Shown here in pieces: positions 53,823 through 62,999 of a stretch of 64,000 nt of DNA. Origin of the DNA: Siderastrea radians (taxonomy: Eukaryota > Cnidaria > Anthozoa > Scleractinia > Rhizangiidae); the NCBI GenBank assembly GCA_964017195.1, contig OZ024890.1, positions 24,055,201 through 24,119,200 of the forward strand, read 5' to 3'. The translations under genes were made by a program, and so were the position numbers. Within the stretch, counting starts at the first letter, position 1. Each line of letters opens with the position of its first letter. The notes beneath the pieces were generated by a model. The model saw only the letters and a program-made list of their open reading frames with translations, was not told the origin of the DNA and did not search any database.

Positions 53823-54983
53823 GCTCAATCAAGCCGGCCTCATAAAGAGCAATTTCAATGCGTCCCCCTCATCTGATTCACAGCCATCCTAAAAGTCCAA
53901 CAAATACCCCCCTCGCCGCCCTCCCTCGTATTCTCCGTATTCAACTGGAACTAGCGTGCAATGGACGCTAATGCGGAGGAATATCATTAAAAGAGCTTCA
54001 TGTGCATTGGCTTCAATTGCAAGCTAGTTACAGTTCTACAACGAGAATACGAATATGGTCTATCGAGAAGCCGAAAAGGGTGGCCGCTTTTGATTCGCAT
54101 TCTTTCCTGCAGTCACGGTCCAATCAAAAGTCACCTTCTAATTGGATTATACGAAAGAATGAAAAATTTGTTAATAGTGGTCACATTTTGGGCTCCTTGT
54201 TTACAATTGACTCAGAACAATCTTCCTGCATGGAGCCCTTACCATTACAGTTTTTACAACAACTGACAGCATTCTCGAGCGCTCATTGGTAGCAAGTTTT
54301 AGGGGATGAAAGTGCAGACCGTGAAAATTTATAGCGCTATTTCTATCGCTATTCAATAGCGCCTTGCAAAATCGACAACAAGAAAAGATTCTCTTAACAA
54401 TATCATAGTTAAAAAGATCTGTCGGGAGAAGTTAACATACCTCTGCTTTCAGTTGAGGGCTCAAGCGTTTTTGATTACCCTGTAAGACTCGTCTATCTTT
54501 TTCTACAGCTCCACTGAATGGCCTCCGCTTTTTAAGCAACACTCTAAGTCGTTTCTTTCCGACTCCGTAAATCTTCATAAATGCTCTTTTGCATATTTGT
54601 AGTTTCTGATTCGCGTTTCCAGTGGTGTAATATCGGATTACAGTTCTAGGATTATCCACTCGGTTCTGCCTTCTCGCATTCGTGGTTTCTATACGCGCGG
54701 CCAAATGTTCGTTCTGTGCTTGATAAGCCATGCGGTCGAAATCGTTTCTTATCTGCATTACAACGTCTATTCCAATATTCAACAGACAGGTGGTACTGCA
54801 ACATTCCAACCGCATTTCACGAACAAATCGAAATGGTCTGTTTTTCCTTGGTCTTATTTTCTTTTTGATGACTTTAAGAATAGGCTCTCGGCGCCGGCGC
54901 GTTGCAAGTTCGTCTGCTCGTTTTCTCTCCCGGTGGGAAACCACTTTTTGTTTCTCGAACTTATAGTGAAAACCTTGATCCAT
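52775..54983 (-). CDS. N-terminal half of a transposon-type protein (DUF7869-like family), two exons
   Basis: Exon 1 (54983-54441, donor GAG|GTATGT) encodes a basic region and the motif QICKRAFMKIYGVGKKRLRV. Exon 2 (53221-52775, after TCACACAG) encodes YEPEQSHYTRH, RYLEPSLNLTKIYNDF and LSFRKPRKDTCGKCDS. These match the order of the N-terminal part of a widespread repeat-encoded family whose C-terminal domain I believe is catalogued as DUF7869. The frame stops about where the C-terminal domain should begin; that domain is found on the opposite strand at 55185. The intron holds a LINE tail and a microsatellite. About 329 residues; function unknown, transposition-related by inference. Confidence 0.6.
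53360..53735 (+). mobile_element. LINE 3' end (CR1/L2-like tail)
   Basis: The frame reads AFSVAGPNLWNTLPLEIMKS, the usual C-terminal motif of LINE reverse transcriptases, then ALKTHLFKQAYNL after a stop. A 3' UTR with TTGGCGCTATGTAAA follows, and a short AATTA-repeat tail. It is 5'-truncated and inactive. Confidence 0.75.
53763..53821. repeat. AAT microsatellite
   Basis: About nineteen uninterrupted TAA units. Confidence 0.95.
53822..54440. other. Intronic sequence, nothing recognised
   Basis: Between the microsatellite and exon 1 of the minus-strand gene. Overlapping open frames at 54000 carry no motif. Confidence 0.4.
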
Positions 54984-55184
54984 AACGACGACGAAAAAAG
55001 ATTCGACGGACGTACGTAGCAGAAAAAAGATGACGTTTCAAAACCGCACACGTTGTAATTGCTGTTGCCGTGCGCGCACTATAGTTACAAATGGTTTGTT
55101 CACTCGCGCGAGACGCCTAAAGCTACGCGTGCGACTTAGAAATTAAAGCTTGAACGTTAACAACGTTAACCCGGGGAAGAAAAG

Positions 55185-56090
55185 ATGTCACGGGCGTCAA
55201 ATGAACCAACTCATGGGGTGTCAGTGTTTCACATGGATTTCCACAAGAATGTAATGATTCCTAAGCTGACTGCCCAACAAACGTACTACTTGCGAAAGAT
55301 TAAATTGTATGCTTTTGGGATCCACAGTGCAGAAACGAACAAAGGGACGACATATGCTTGGAGCGAATGCACGGCTGAGAAAAATCCAGAAACTCTTGTA
55401 TCCTGCCTCGATTTACATCTACGTCAGACAGAATCCAACAATCGCAAGTGGAACATATTTTGGGCTGATAACACAAGGTCCCAGAACAAGAATGACACGG
55501 TCGTTTTTTATTTTGACTATCTCGTGGCGAGTGGATTCCGTGTGAGAATCGATTACAAGTTCCTCGAAGCAGGCCATTCCTTTGGCGCCGTAGATCGCGA
55601 TGGTGGCTTAGCGGAAGGCTTGTTCAGAAATGCAGAACATCTAGAAACACCTGTGGACTACGCAGAGACAATAAACAACAGTTCTTTGTTTCCAAAACTA
55701 ACCTGGATTCTCCCACCGCAATCGGCGTTCAAAAGTTACGCCACGTGGCTTCGTAAAACTTACAGAGTAAGGAGGAAAGACATTTTCAATCAGGCCTACC
55801 GATTTAGCGACACCATGTATTTTAATTTCGGGATAGGCGAGCGTGTTGATCCTACGGACGGGATCGTCAAAACTTTCAGGCACCCCAACTGCGTTTGGCT
55901 AAGAAAGACGCTAGATGATCGAGAACAACCTATAAAAGTGGACTTTAGAAGACGAACTTTAGAACGAACTCGCTTCCGCGAAGAAGACCTCTCCGCCTTA
56001 AGTACCGTTTCCATCAAACCAAATGAGAAAACCTCTCAGGACTTAGAAAAAATGTTACCATATCTTATAGTCCATGGGCCAGGCCACTGA
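55185..56090 (+). CDS. C-terminal half of the DUF7869-like protein, cut by a transposon
   Basis: The 301-residue frame contains FHMDFHKNVMIPKL, YLRKIKLYAFGIHSAETNKG, FWADNTRSQNKN and YKFLEAGHSFGAVDRDGG. This is the conserved pattern (short strand, D-N-x-x-x-Q-N-K-N, then GHSFxxxDRD) of the family's C-terminal domain, whose spaced acidic residues suggest a nuclease or DDE-like fold. The last residues after PYL are read from the inverted repeat of the element at 56068-61928. The original frame resumes at 61932 and ends at 61978. ATG 55185 is the first in frame. Its missing N-terminal half is encoded on the opposite strand (52775-54983), about 200 bp away. Confidence 0.65.
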   Translation: MSRASNEPTHGVSVFHMDFHKNVMIPKLTAQQTYYLRKIKLYAFGIHSAETNKGTTYAWSECTAEKNPETLVSCLDLHLRQTESNNRKWNIFWADNTRSQNKNDTVVFYFDYLVASGFRVRIDYKFLEAGHSFGAVDRDGGLAEGLFRNAEHLETPVDYAETINNSSLFPKLTWILPPQSAFKSYATWLRKTYRVRRKDIFNQAYRFSDTMYFNFGIGERVDPTDGIVKTFRHPNCVWLRKTLDDREQPIKVDFRRRTLERTRFREEDLSALSTVSIKPNEKTSQDLEKMLPYLIVHGPGH

Positions 56091-56195
56091 GTTCTTACCA
56101 CCTCGAGGGACAAATTGTGAGTGGTATCATTTTAAAGCTTGGGCGAAGGTGTTTCAATATTTGAATGATAGCAATCGCACAGGAGTAGCTTTAAG
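56068..56195 (+). repeat. Left terminal inverted repeat of the 5.9-kb element
   Basis: Pairs imperfectly with 61795-61928; the outer 18-19 bp differ by a single base insertion. Confidence 0.75.
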
Positions 56196-56433
56196 GTATA
56201 ATTTTCAATGCTTTTTTTTCCAAAATGGCGCCCAAACGTGAGAACGAGGCTTAAGACAAATCATATATTTAAATTCGTTTATCGATATTCCTTTGCACCC
56301 TTTCCTTAAATAATAAATACATGGCATTGCTCTTGTTATTTTTGGGGTCTCATGTTTTCGAAATGGCTTATCTAAGATATAAAATTCAGCAAATAGTTAT
56401 CTTTGGAAATCGCTAGGAATCATGGGAAAATCC

Positions 56434-56456
56434 AAGATGGCGGCTCATGCGTCTGG
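56434..56456 (+). promoter_or_regulatory. YY1-like start element and 5' leader splice donor
   Basis: CCAAGATGGCGGCTC fits the YY1 consensus and is followed by the donor CTG|GTAAGT at 56456. The matching acceptor AACTTACAG ends at 56624, ten bases before the ATG of the 1593-aa ORF. The short ATG frame in this leader runs into a stop after splicing, so it would be an upstream ORF. Confidence 0.4.
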
Positions 56457-56634
56457 TAAGTTCGTACTTTTGCTTTCCGGTTTTATTGGGTTTAAAAACC
56501 TTCCGATCTTTAATATAAACATTTTTTATGGTTAAATATACCAATAAGTGCTTTAAGTAGTTTTTTATTTGGAAAATAGAGCACATTTGATGATAATTTC
56601 AACGAAAAACATCTAAACTTACAGACCTTCTAGA

Positions 56635-59600
56635 ATGTTCAACTTGAGTAGTTCGAAAATATTAACTGAAAGACGCTTTGGTCATTCTATGTTCAAACGA
56701 TTAGGAGGGGAAAAAAGAACAGAAAACGATGATCTTGGGGACCTAAGGAAACGTCCATGTGGAGAAAGAAGGTGTATTATACACTGTAGCAACGATAATT
56801 CTAGAGAGCTGACATCCCCGCAAAACACTGAATCGTGGGCAACACTTTTGCGAGCTGCCGAAATTCGGGATCACAAACCACTACTGGACGTTTCTAAAAC
56901 TTTGAAGGATGGTGAAATTCCCAACGTTTTGTATCATAGAAAATGTCGGAGCATTTTTACTCTGAAAAGGGATTTGGATAAAATTTCTAAAGAGTGTAAG
57001 AAGACCGAGGACGATGCCAGTGACTCTGATGCCGTAGACAGGAGATTTTCTATCCGAGGTGCACCCAGCACGAGCACAACGTACGAACGCGTTTGCATAT
57101 TTTGCAGAAAGAATAGCAAATACCCAAGAGGAAGTAGAAGTCGAGAGGTATTGATTCAATGTTCGGAACTGCGTGCTGATGAAACTGTAAGGAGAATCGC
57201 TATAGTTAATAATGATAGCAGGATCTTAGCTATAGTATCACGAGAATTAGTCGCGGCTGAGGCCTGCTATCACAAATCTTGTTACAGGGATTACACTCGG
57301 CCACACTTACACAGCGGAACCTCTAATGAAACAACTGCAGCATCGTCAGATGAAGAGTACGCACGCCTCGAGTCTAAGGCGTATGAAATGCTTTTTGACC
57401 ATGTTAGGTCTAGTATACTGGAGAAGCCTAAATTAGTGAAAATGACCGACTTAACAAATACTCTGCTGTCGTTTATGCAGGACTTGGGAGCAAAAGAAAT
57501 TAAGGAGTCAACCAAAACACATTTTCGTAGAAAGCTTGAATCAGAATTCGGAGGATTACTGCACTTTGAAGATTTGCTAGATAATAACAGGCTGTTCATT
57601 ATTCCAGAGAATCTCTCAAAACTTCAGCTGGCCAAGGAAGTAGCACAGCTATCACAAGAGCAACAGTGCACAAGTGAACTTTCAAAAATTGAGAATATTC
57701 AAAGAGTTGCCCTGGACATTCGAAAAGCAATACGCTCTAACGAGCACAAAATGTCATGGCCTCCACAACCGTCTGAGCTTACTGAAAGTGCGATTAAATT
57801 TCCAGATGAAGTCAGAGCGTTTTTATGTACTCTTTTAACTGGAAACACAGCGAATTCACAAGAGTCTTGTCAACCAAGAGTACAACGTCTTATGAACTCT
57901 ATTGGACAGGATATGATTTTCACTGTAAGCGGGGGACAGCAGAAGCCACCTAAGCATATACTATTGCCCTACGCTGTTAAATCACTCACCAATAACGTCG
58001 AGCTCATTCAAATGATAAATCGCTGTGGACACGGGATAGCCTACTCACAGATTGAAGAATTGAACACCGCCTTGTGTCTACAAAAACTGGCATCGACGCC
58101 AGAAAATGCTGTTCCTTTACCTGACAATATTCAGCCCTACATTAGCACGACGCTCGCCTGGGACAACATTGACCGATTGGAAGAAACCCTATCTGGCAAA
58201 GGTACTTCTCATAGGGTGAACGGCATTGCCATACAAGCCAGACATTATGGTCCACACCTTCCTCCAGATGAAGTTGCACCCAACGTAGCAAAAACCAAGC
58301 AAAGAAGTGTAGAAGTGCTAAATGACACCGACCTTCCTGTCTATAATGCAGGAGAGCGCTGTGGTCCTCCCCCGAGAACATTTGTAGAAGTCACGTCATC
58401 CGAAATAGAAGCAAATTCACGGAAAAAGAACTTGCTTTGGATACTAGTGCGGCTTCATGCCGCTGAGAAGCAGAAAGTCAGCGGTTGGACCGGGTTTAAC
58501 ATTGCTGTACGCAGTGAGGTGGAAGTCTCCAAAGACAGCATAGGATATCTACCAACTATCGACGCGCCTGCCACTGATTTGTCAACCGTCTACGAAGTCC
58601 TGAACCAGTCACTAAAGATAAAGAACAGTCTTAAACTTCAGAGCATAGTAGTCGTTTTTGACCAGGCGTTGTATGCAAAAGCCACAGAAATCAAATGGAA
58701 GCATAAGGAGAAGTTCAGCACCTTGATTTTAAGGATGGGAGTGTTCCACACCATTTGCACTCTGCTAGGAATCATAGGAAAGAGATTTCAGGATGCCGGG
58801 TTGAGGGACATTTGTGTAGAGACAGGTGTGATTGCAGAGGGATCTGTTTCTGGGGTTTTGGATGGCCATAGATATAATCGTGCCGTGAGATTCCATAAGC
58901 TCATGTATGAAGCTCTCATGAGATTAATTTGGTCGGGATTTCAGACGTGGATCGGAGAGAATCGCGCACATAAGAAGACCATGGTTGACAACTTCTTTGG
59001 TGATCTTCAAACGCTGTATGACAATGTCTGGGAAGAAGTTTTCCAAGAGAAACTGTCCAGTCCGTCATCCACAGAGGTTTTCCAACTTTTTGAGGAGTAC
59101 ATGGACTGTCTTCGACATGAAAATGGCAAGCTTTCTGCATTCTGGATGTCGTACATTGACATTGTAGAAATTCTTTTGGGCCTGTTGAGAGCAACCAGGG
59201 AAGGGAACTGGGAACTTCATTTGTCTTGTATTAGACAAATGATACCCTGGTGTTTCGCCTATGACAACCTCAATTACGCGAGATACCTGTCTGCGTACGT
59301 TTCAGAAATGTCTCACCTGGAGGACGACCACCCAAATATATTGGAGTATTTCAAATCTGGCGGATTCGCAGTTCAGATTGGCGAGGTTAACACCTTCGGC
59401 AGAATACCAGTCGACCAGACTTGCGAAGAAACGGTAAACAAAGACACGCAGACGCCAGGGGGGACCAAGGGGTTTAGTCTAAAGCCCAGAGCCGTCAGCA
59501 AGTATTACTTAACAGCTGAGTATCGAAGCATATTTATGAGGCAGTTGAAAGACATCCTCCACCTGAACAGCTCGAGCTCTTCGCACAACGACCTTCAACA

Positions 59601-61416
59601 GAGCAGGATCACAAGGGACGAAGGAGATGTTAAATCCTTGCTATCAACCTTCGAAATCTGGATCAGTCCATACCAGAGTGAACAGCAAGACCTTGTTTGT
59701 TTATCCACCGGCAAAGTCGCCACCCCTGAAATCGAGCACGACCTTCTGAAGGCTAAAGAAATTGGAGAACAGGCCTACAGAACATTTAGAGAGCAAAGGC
59801 TAGAGTCAGAGCCAACGAAGGTGAAGTTTCATGAAAAAATGACTAAATTACAGCTTAAGACGTTCAGTGATCTAAACAAGAAAATGAAAGTTAGCCGCGG
59901 AACTGCTAAGGAAGTTATCCTCAAGGCTGACCGAGCACTATTTGCTCAGATGATTATTATTGCAGAGACCAGACAACTGAAGATGAAGGAGGTGCTGTCT
60001 CACCCGCTTGGGCCGCTACCCTGGGCGTTGGCTTCTGCGGATGGTTCCCTCAAGAAAACCTCAAAGAGTTCCCTTGCAAAAGAGCTACAGAAGGATGTGC
60101 CAGCAGCGGAAATCATTCCACAACCATCGGCATGTATCATTGATGGAATGGCACTAGTTCAGAGGCTGAAAGGAGATCAAAAGACGTTTTCAGAAGTTGC
60201 TGATTCACTGATAAGTATGGCCTTGCATGAGGGAGCTAACAGTAACCGGATCGATGTTGTGTTTGACGTGTACTTAGAGAACTCCATTAAAAACGCAGAG
60301 AGAGAAAAGAGAGGTTCTGATCAGACCGGAAATGAATTCCGTAATATCCGACCAGAACATAAACTGCTGCAATGGCGAACATTTTTGTCAAACCCCACGA
60401 ACAAGAAGCATTTCATTGCATTTATTGCAGAGCAGTGGCAGAAAGACAGATATGTAGCTAAACTTTCCGGAAAGACACTTTTTGTCACGACTGAAGACCA
60501 ATGCTACCAAGTCTCCCAAGGAAGTGTCATTACAAGGGAAGATCTCCGATCAACGCAAGAAGAGGCCGACACAAGAATACTATTGCACGCTGCCGATGCT
60601 GCAAGGTCTGGTTATAAGACGATCTTGATATCGTCAGAAGATACAGATGTCTTCGTGCTCTGCCTAACTTTTAAGAGCTTTATTCCAGCATCATTATACA
60701 TGAAATGTGGCACACAGACCCGAACAAGATACATAGACATCTCTATGGCGGTTCAGCTGCATGGACCAGAGGTATGCAAATGTCTTATTGGTTTGCATGC
60801 TTATACAGGGTGTGACAGCGTTAGTGCGTTTGCTGGAAAGGGGAAGATAACCGCGTTAAAACTCATTAAGCGACACAAATCTTTCCAAGACCTTTTCAAG
60901 CAGCTTGGTATGCAGTGGGAGGTCTCCAGTGAGTTGTTCGAAAGGCTTCAGGAATTCACGTGTAAGCTTTACAGTTCAAATCCAGGAACCAATGATGTGA
61001 ATGAACTACGCTATCGGCTCTTCTGTGCAAAGAAAGGCAAACTTGACTCGAACCAACTTCCACCCTGTGCTGATTGTCTGCGAAAGCACTCACTTCGGGC
61101 AAACTACCAAGCAGCGATCTGGAAAAGAAGTCTGCAGAGCTGCCCTCAAGTACCTTCACCTGTTGGGTCTGGCTGGTGTCTGGAGGACGGCAAACTTACC
61201 ATTGATTGGATGAGTGGTGAACCAGCTCCCCAAGCCGTTCTGGAGTTGTTATCTTGTCAGTGTTCGAGAATCTGCAAGCTACCAGGCTGTAACTGCCTTA
61301 CCAATGGCCTTAAGTGCACGGATTTATGCCGGTTGCAGGACTGTACAAACCGACGAGAGGAGGATGCAGCCGACGATGCTTTCTCAGATGATGACCAGGA
61401 AGATGAAGACGAATAA
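56635..61416 (+). CDS. 1593-aa transposon protein: zinc fingers, transposase-like core, PIN/FEN-like nuclease, CXC tail
   Basis: N-terminal Cys/His clusters are C42/C47/C51 with H101-x2-C104, then CIFC (154-157) paired with CYHKSC (211-216), resembling DNA-binding zinc modules. The middle has VVVFDQALYAKATEIKW (about 670), RMGVFHTICTLLG (about 700), DGHRYNRAVRFHKL (about 742) and VDQTCEETVNKDTQTPGG (about 924), a conserved pattern of repeat-encoded proteins that I take to be the transposase-like core. From about 1166 a PIN/FEN-like pattern follows: IDGMALVQ, VFDVYLENSIKNA, EEADTRILLHA, SSEDTDVFVL, TGCDSVSAFAGKGK; its spaced Asp/Glu could bind metal. Near 1538 lies CQCSRICKLPGCNC-x8-CTDLC, like a tesmin/CXC module, then an acidic tail. 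Single uninterrupted coding exon; domain names are inferred by eye. Confidence 0.85.
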   Translation: MFNLSSSKILTERRFGHSMFKRLGGEKRTENDDLGDLRKRPCGERRCIIHCSNDNSRELTSPQNTESWATLLRAAEIRDHKPLLDVSKTLKDGEIPNVLYHRKCRSIFTLKRDLDKISKECKKTEDDASDSDAVDRRFSIRGAPSTSTTYERVCIFCRKNSKYPRGSRSREVLIQCSELRADETVRRIAIVNNDSRILAIVSRELVAAEACYHKSCYRDYTRPHLHSGTSNETTAASSDEEYARLESKAYEMLFDHVRSSILEKPKLVKMTDLTNTLLSFMQDLGAKEIKESTKTHFRRKLESEFGGLLHFEDLLDNNRLFIIPENLSKLQLAKEVAQLSQEQQCTSELSKIENIQRVALDIRKAIRSNEHKMSWPPQPSELTESAIKFPDEVRAFLCTLLTGNTANSQESCQPRVQRLMNSIGQDMIFTVSGGQQKPPKHILLPYAVKSLTNNVELIQMINRCGHGIAYSQIEELNTALCLQKLASTPENAVPLPDNIQPYISTTLAWDNIDRLEETLSGKGTSHRVNGIAIQARHYGPHLPPDEVAPNVAKTKQRSVEVLNDTDLPVYNAGERCGPPPRTFVEVTSSEIEANSRKKNLLWILVRLHAAEKQKVSGWTGFNIAVRSEVEVSKDSIGYLPTIDAPATDLSTVYEVLNQSLKIKNSLKLQSIVVVFDQALYAKATEIKWKHKEKFSTLILRMGVFHTICTLLGIIGKRFQDAGLRDICVETGVIAEGSVSGVLDGHRYNRAVRFHKLMYEALMRLIWSGFQTWIGENRAHKKTMVDNFFGDLQTLYDNVWEEVFQEKLSSPSSTEVFQLFEEYMDCLRHENGKLSAFWMSYIDIVEILLGLLRATREGNWELHLSCIRQMIPWCFAYDNLNYARYLSAYVSEMSHLEDDHPNILEYFKSGGFAVQIGEVNTFGRIPVDQTCEETVNKDTQTPGGTKGFSLKPRAVSKYYLTAEYRSIFMRQLKDILHLNSSSSSHNDLQQSRITRDEGDVKSLLSTFEIWISPYQSEQQDLVCLSTGKVATPEIEHDLLKAKEIGEQAYRTFREQRLESEPTKVKFHEKMTKLQLKTFSDLNKKMKVSRGTAKEVILKADRALFAQMIIIAETRQLKMKEVLSHPLGPLPWALASADGSLKKTSKSSLAKELQKDVPAAEIIPQPSACIIDGMALVQRLKGDQKTFSEVADSLISMALHEGANSNRIDVVFDVYLENSIKNAEREKRGSDQTGNEFRNIRPEHKLLQWRTFLSNPTNKKHFIAFIAEQWQKDRYVAKLSGKTLFVTTEDQCYQVSQGSVITREDLRSTQEEADTRILLHAADAARSGYKTILISSEDTDVFVLCLTFKSFIPASLYMKCGTQTRTRYIDISMAVQLHGPEVCKCLIGLHAYTGCDSVSAFAGKGKITALKLIKRHKSFQDLFKQLGMQWEVSSELFERLQEFTCKLYSSNPGTNDVNELRYRLFCAKKGKLDSNQLPPCADCLRKHSLRANYQAAIWKRSLQSCPQVPSPVGSGWCLEDGKLTIDWMSGEPAPQAVLELLSCQCSRICKLPGCNCLTNGLKCTDLCRLQDCTNRREEDAADDAFSDDDQEDEDE

Positions 61417-61431
61417 GAGATCAAGTGAGTT

Positions 61432-61437
61432 AATAAA
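61432..61437 (+). promoter_or_regulatory. Polyadenylation signal AATAAA
   Basis: AATAAA lies 16 bp after the stop codon of the 1593-aa ORF. It is followed by an A run, so it may be fortuitous. Confidence 0.4.
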
Positions 61438-61794
61438 AAAACAGCCTGATCTGATGTTTATGAAATGCGATCCCTTCAGAAACTTAACTACAGAGAGAAA
61501 TGCAAGTTATTTTATTTCAGAAAACATATTGACCAATTAGCCGTTGATATCTCTTGCATTGTCTTAGTTCAGTTTGTGACGCGTTACCATGGAAACCGAG
61601 TTACAATAGCGTTATATTTATTTGTCTTCTCTTAAACTATCATCTAGGTACCTTGTATGCCATCTTTTCAAAGCATAGTGAGCTTAAAACCAACAGCAAC
61701 TTATGAAATAGTCGAAAGATGACCAAAATCCGGGAAATATAGTCATTTTTTGTTCACATCAGTGACGTCATTTCATCACGTGATTTAGGCACTT

Positions 61795-61928
61795 AAGCTA
61801 CTCTTTTAGCATTGCTATCACATACTAAAATAAACTAGAGGAATAGAGGTTTCCAAAAATCAATGATAGCATTTGTCCCTCTGAGTGGTAAGAAATACCC
61901 TATTTTGGGGGCCTTGGCCCATGGACTA
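61795..61928 (-). repeat. Right terminal inverted repeat of the 5.9-kb element
   Basis: Inverse of 56068-56195 with small indels. Just inside it are TGACGTCA and TCACGTGA palindromes (about 61759-61784). Confidence 0.75.
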
Positions 61929-61931
61929 TTA

Positions 61932-61978
61932 GACCCGCTGGAAAGGCTTACTACAATAGTATTTTGTCTTCAGACTAA
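61932..61978 (+). pseudogene. Displaced 3' end of the DUF7869-like ORF
   Basis: Reading across one TTA from 56067 to 61932 continues the frame as PYLRPAGKAYYNSILSSD and then TAA. This is the natural C-terminus, separated from its gene by the 5861-bp insertion. Confidence 0.8.
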
Positions 61979-62070
61979 CCGGTGATCAGTGACATCAAAA
62001 GGTCAGCGCGAATTCTTTTAGTGCAAAATCAACATTCATTTGTTAAGTTCAGTAGTTAATGACAACATTA

Positions 62071-62183
62071 CAGTAGAATCCCGATCACGGGGTCGAACCC
62101 TCGTTTCCCTCTGTAATTCTACCCCCGATTTCTCGAAGAAATTTCCATTTCCCGTGGAGGTTCGAAAAATCGGGATTCTACTG
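62071..62183. mobile_element. Tc1/mariner-type MITE, 113 bp
   Basis: Perfect ends CAGTAGAATCCCGAT and inverse, flanked by TA on both sides (62069-62070 and 62184-62185). CAGTAGA-type ends with TA duplication fit the pogo/Tigger group. Confidence 0.85.
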
Positions 62184-62185
62184 TA

Positions 62186-62999
62186 TTTGCGACAACTTCC
62201 TTGTGGTTCCATACTGCAAGTTAAGACTGAGTCCCATTTGTATGACTACGGTGATTTTATTTAATCCGTGAATCGACATCCAACAGATTAATGAGTAATA
62301 GTCCAAACTAAACAAAAGAAATCAATGGAATTAGTGTGTAATAGTATTTGAAAGTTTAGTTACTATTTCACGGGTTAAGTAAAACCAGTCTATTTTCATG
62401 AAATGGAACTGTTACATTAATTGTGTTTGCTTTAACCGACGGACAGAGATCGTGGACTGCGGCTCAGGTGACGCCTGTCACATCTTTTCTTCCTAGTTAT
62501 CCAACGTTGCGAATTTCTTTTTTTTTTTCGCCTAATAGTTTTTTTTATTGCAAGACACGTACACGTTACATTACTTACATAACGGTATGAAACAAAACAC
62601 TAAATACATTACATTACATTACAAATCCTACACAAGAGCGCTAGTTATAGTATAACACTTGCATTACTCCACTTACAATACTCTATTCTAATTGCACTTA
62701 ATGGATACGATAATAATACTTTTTTTGTTTGCCCTACACAGTGACACATACAAACCATGCAGATGCCCAATTAATTCCCTTACAAGATTAAATAGCAATT
62801 TCCTAGCACAAAAAAATATTAAAAACTTAATTTACCCGGCGGACTTCCATTTTTTTCCTTGTAGTAGACTAATATAAGATTACAACAGAAGCTCCCATCT
62901 TGTATAAAAATTGCGAAGCTTTCGGTTCTTAATAGCAATTAACTTTTCAACTTCTTGTTTAGCTTCAACCTTGTGCAGAAACAATCAAAATTTTGGAAG
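62186..62999. other. Non-coding, possibly LINE 3' UTR at right
   Basis: Includes a T run at 62518-62529 and ACATT repeats at 62601-62620. No gene recognised. Confidence 0.4.

Larger units (their letters stand above)
56068..61928 (+). mobile_element. 5861-bp DNA transposon with TTA duplication and 1593-aa ORF
   Basis: Left end TAGTCCATGGGCCAGGCC and right end GGCCTTGGCCCATGGACTA are inverted copies. Similarity continues inwards in blocks (TTCTTACCAC..GAGGGACAAAT, GATAGCAAT, AGAGTAGCTT) for about 130 bp. TTA flanks both sides (56065-56067 and 61929-61931). It interrupts the open frame at 55185, which reads on in frame after the right TTA. The single long ORF and a polyadenylation signal are intact, so this may be a young autonomous copy. 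The superfamily is not clear: 3-bp TTA duplications are known from PIF/Harbinger, but the encoded protein does not look like a Harbinger transposase. Confidence 0.85.

Noticed and set aside
58916..59194. Minus-strand ORFs opposite the 1593-aa gene
   Set aside because: Shadow frames with no motifs, as expected antisense to a long ORF.
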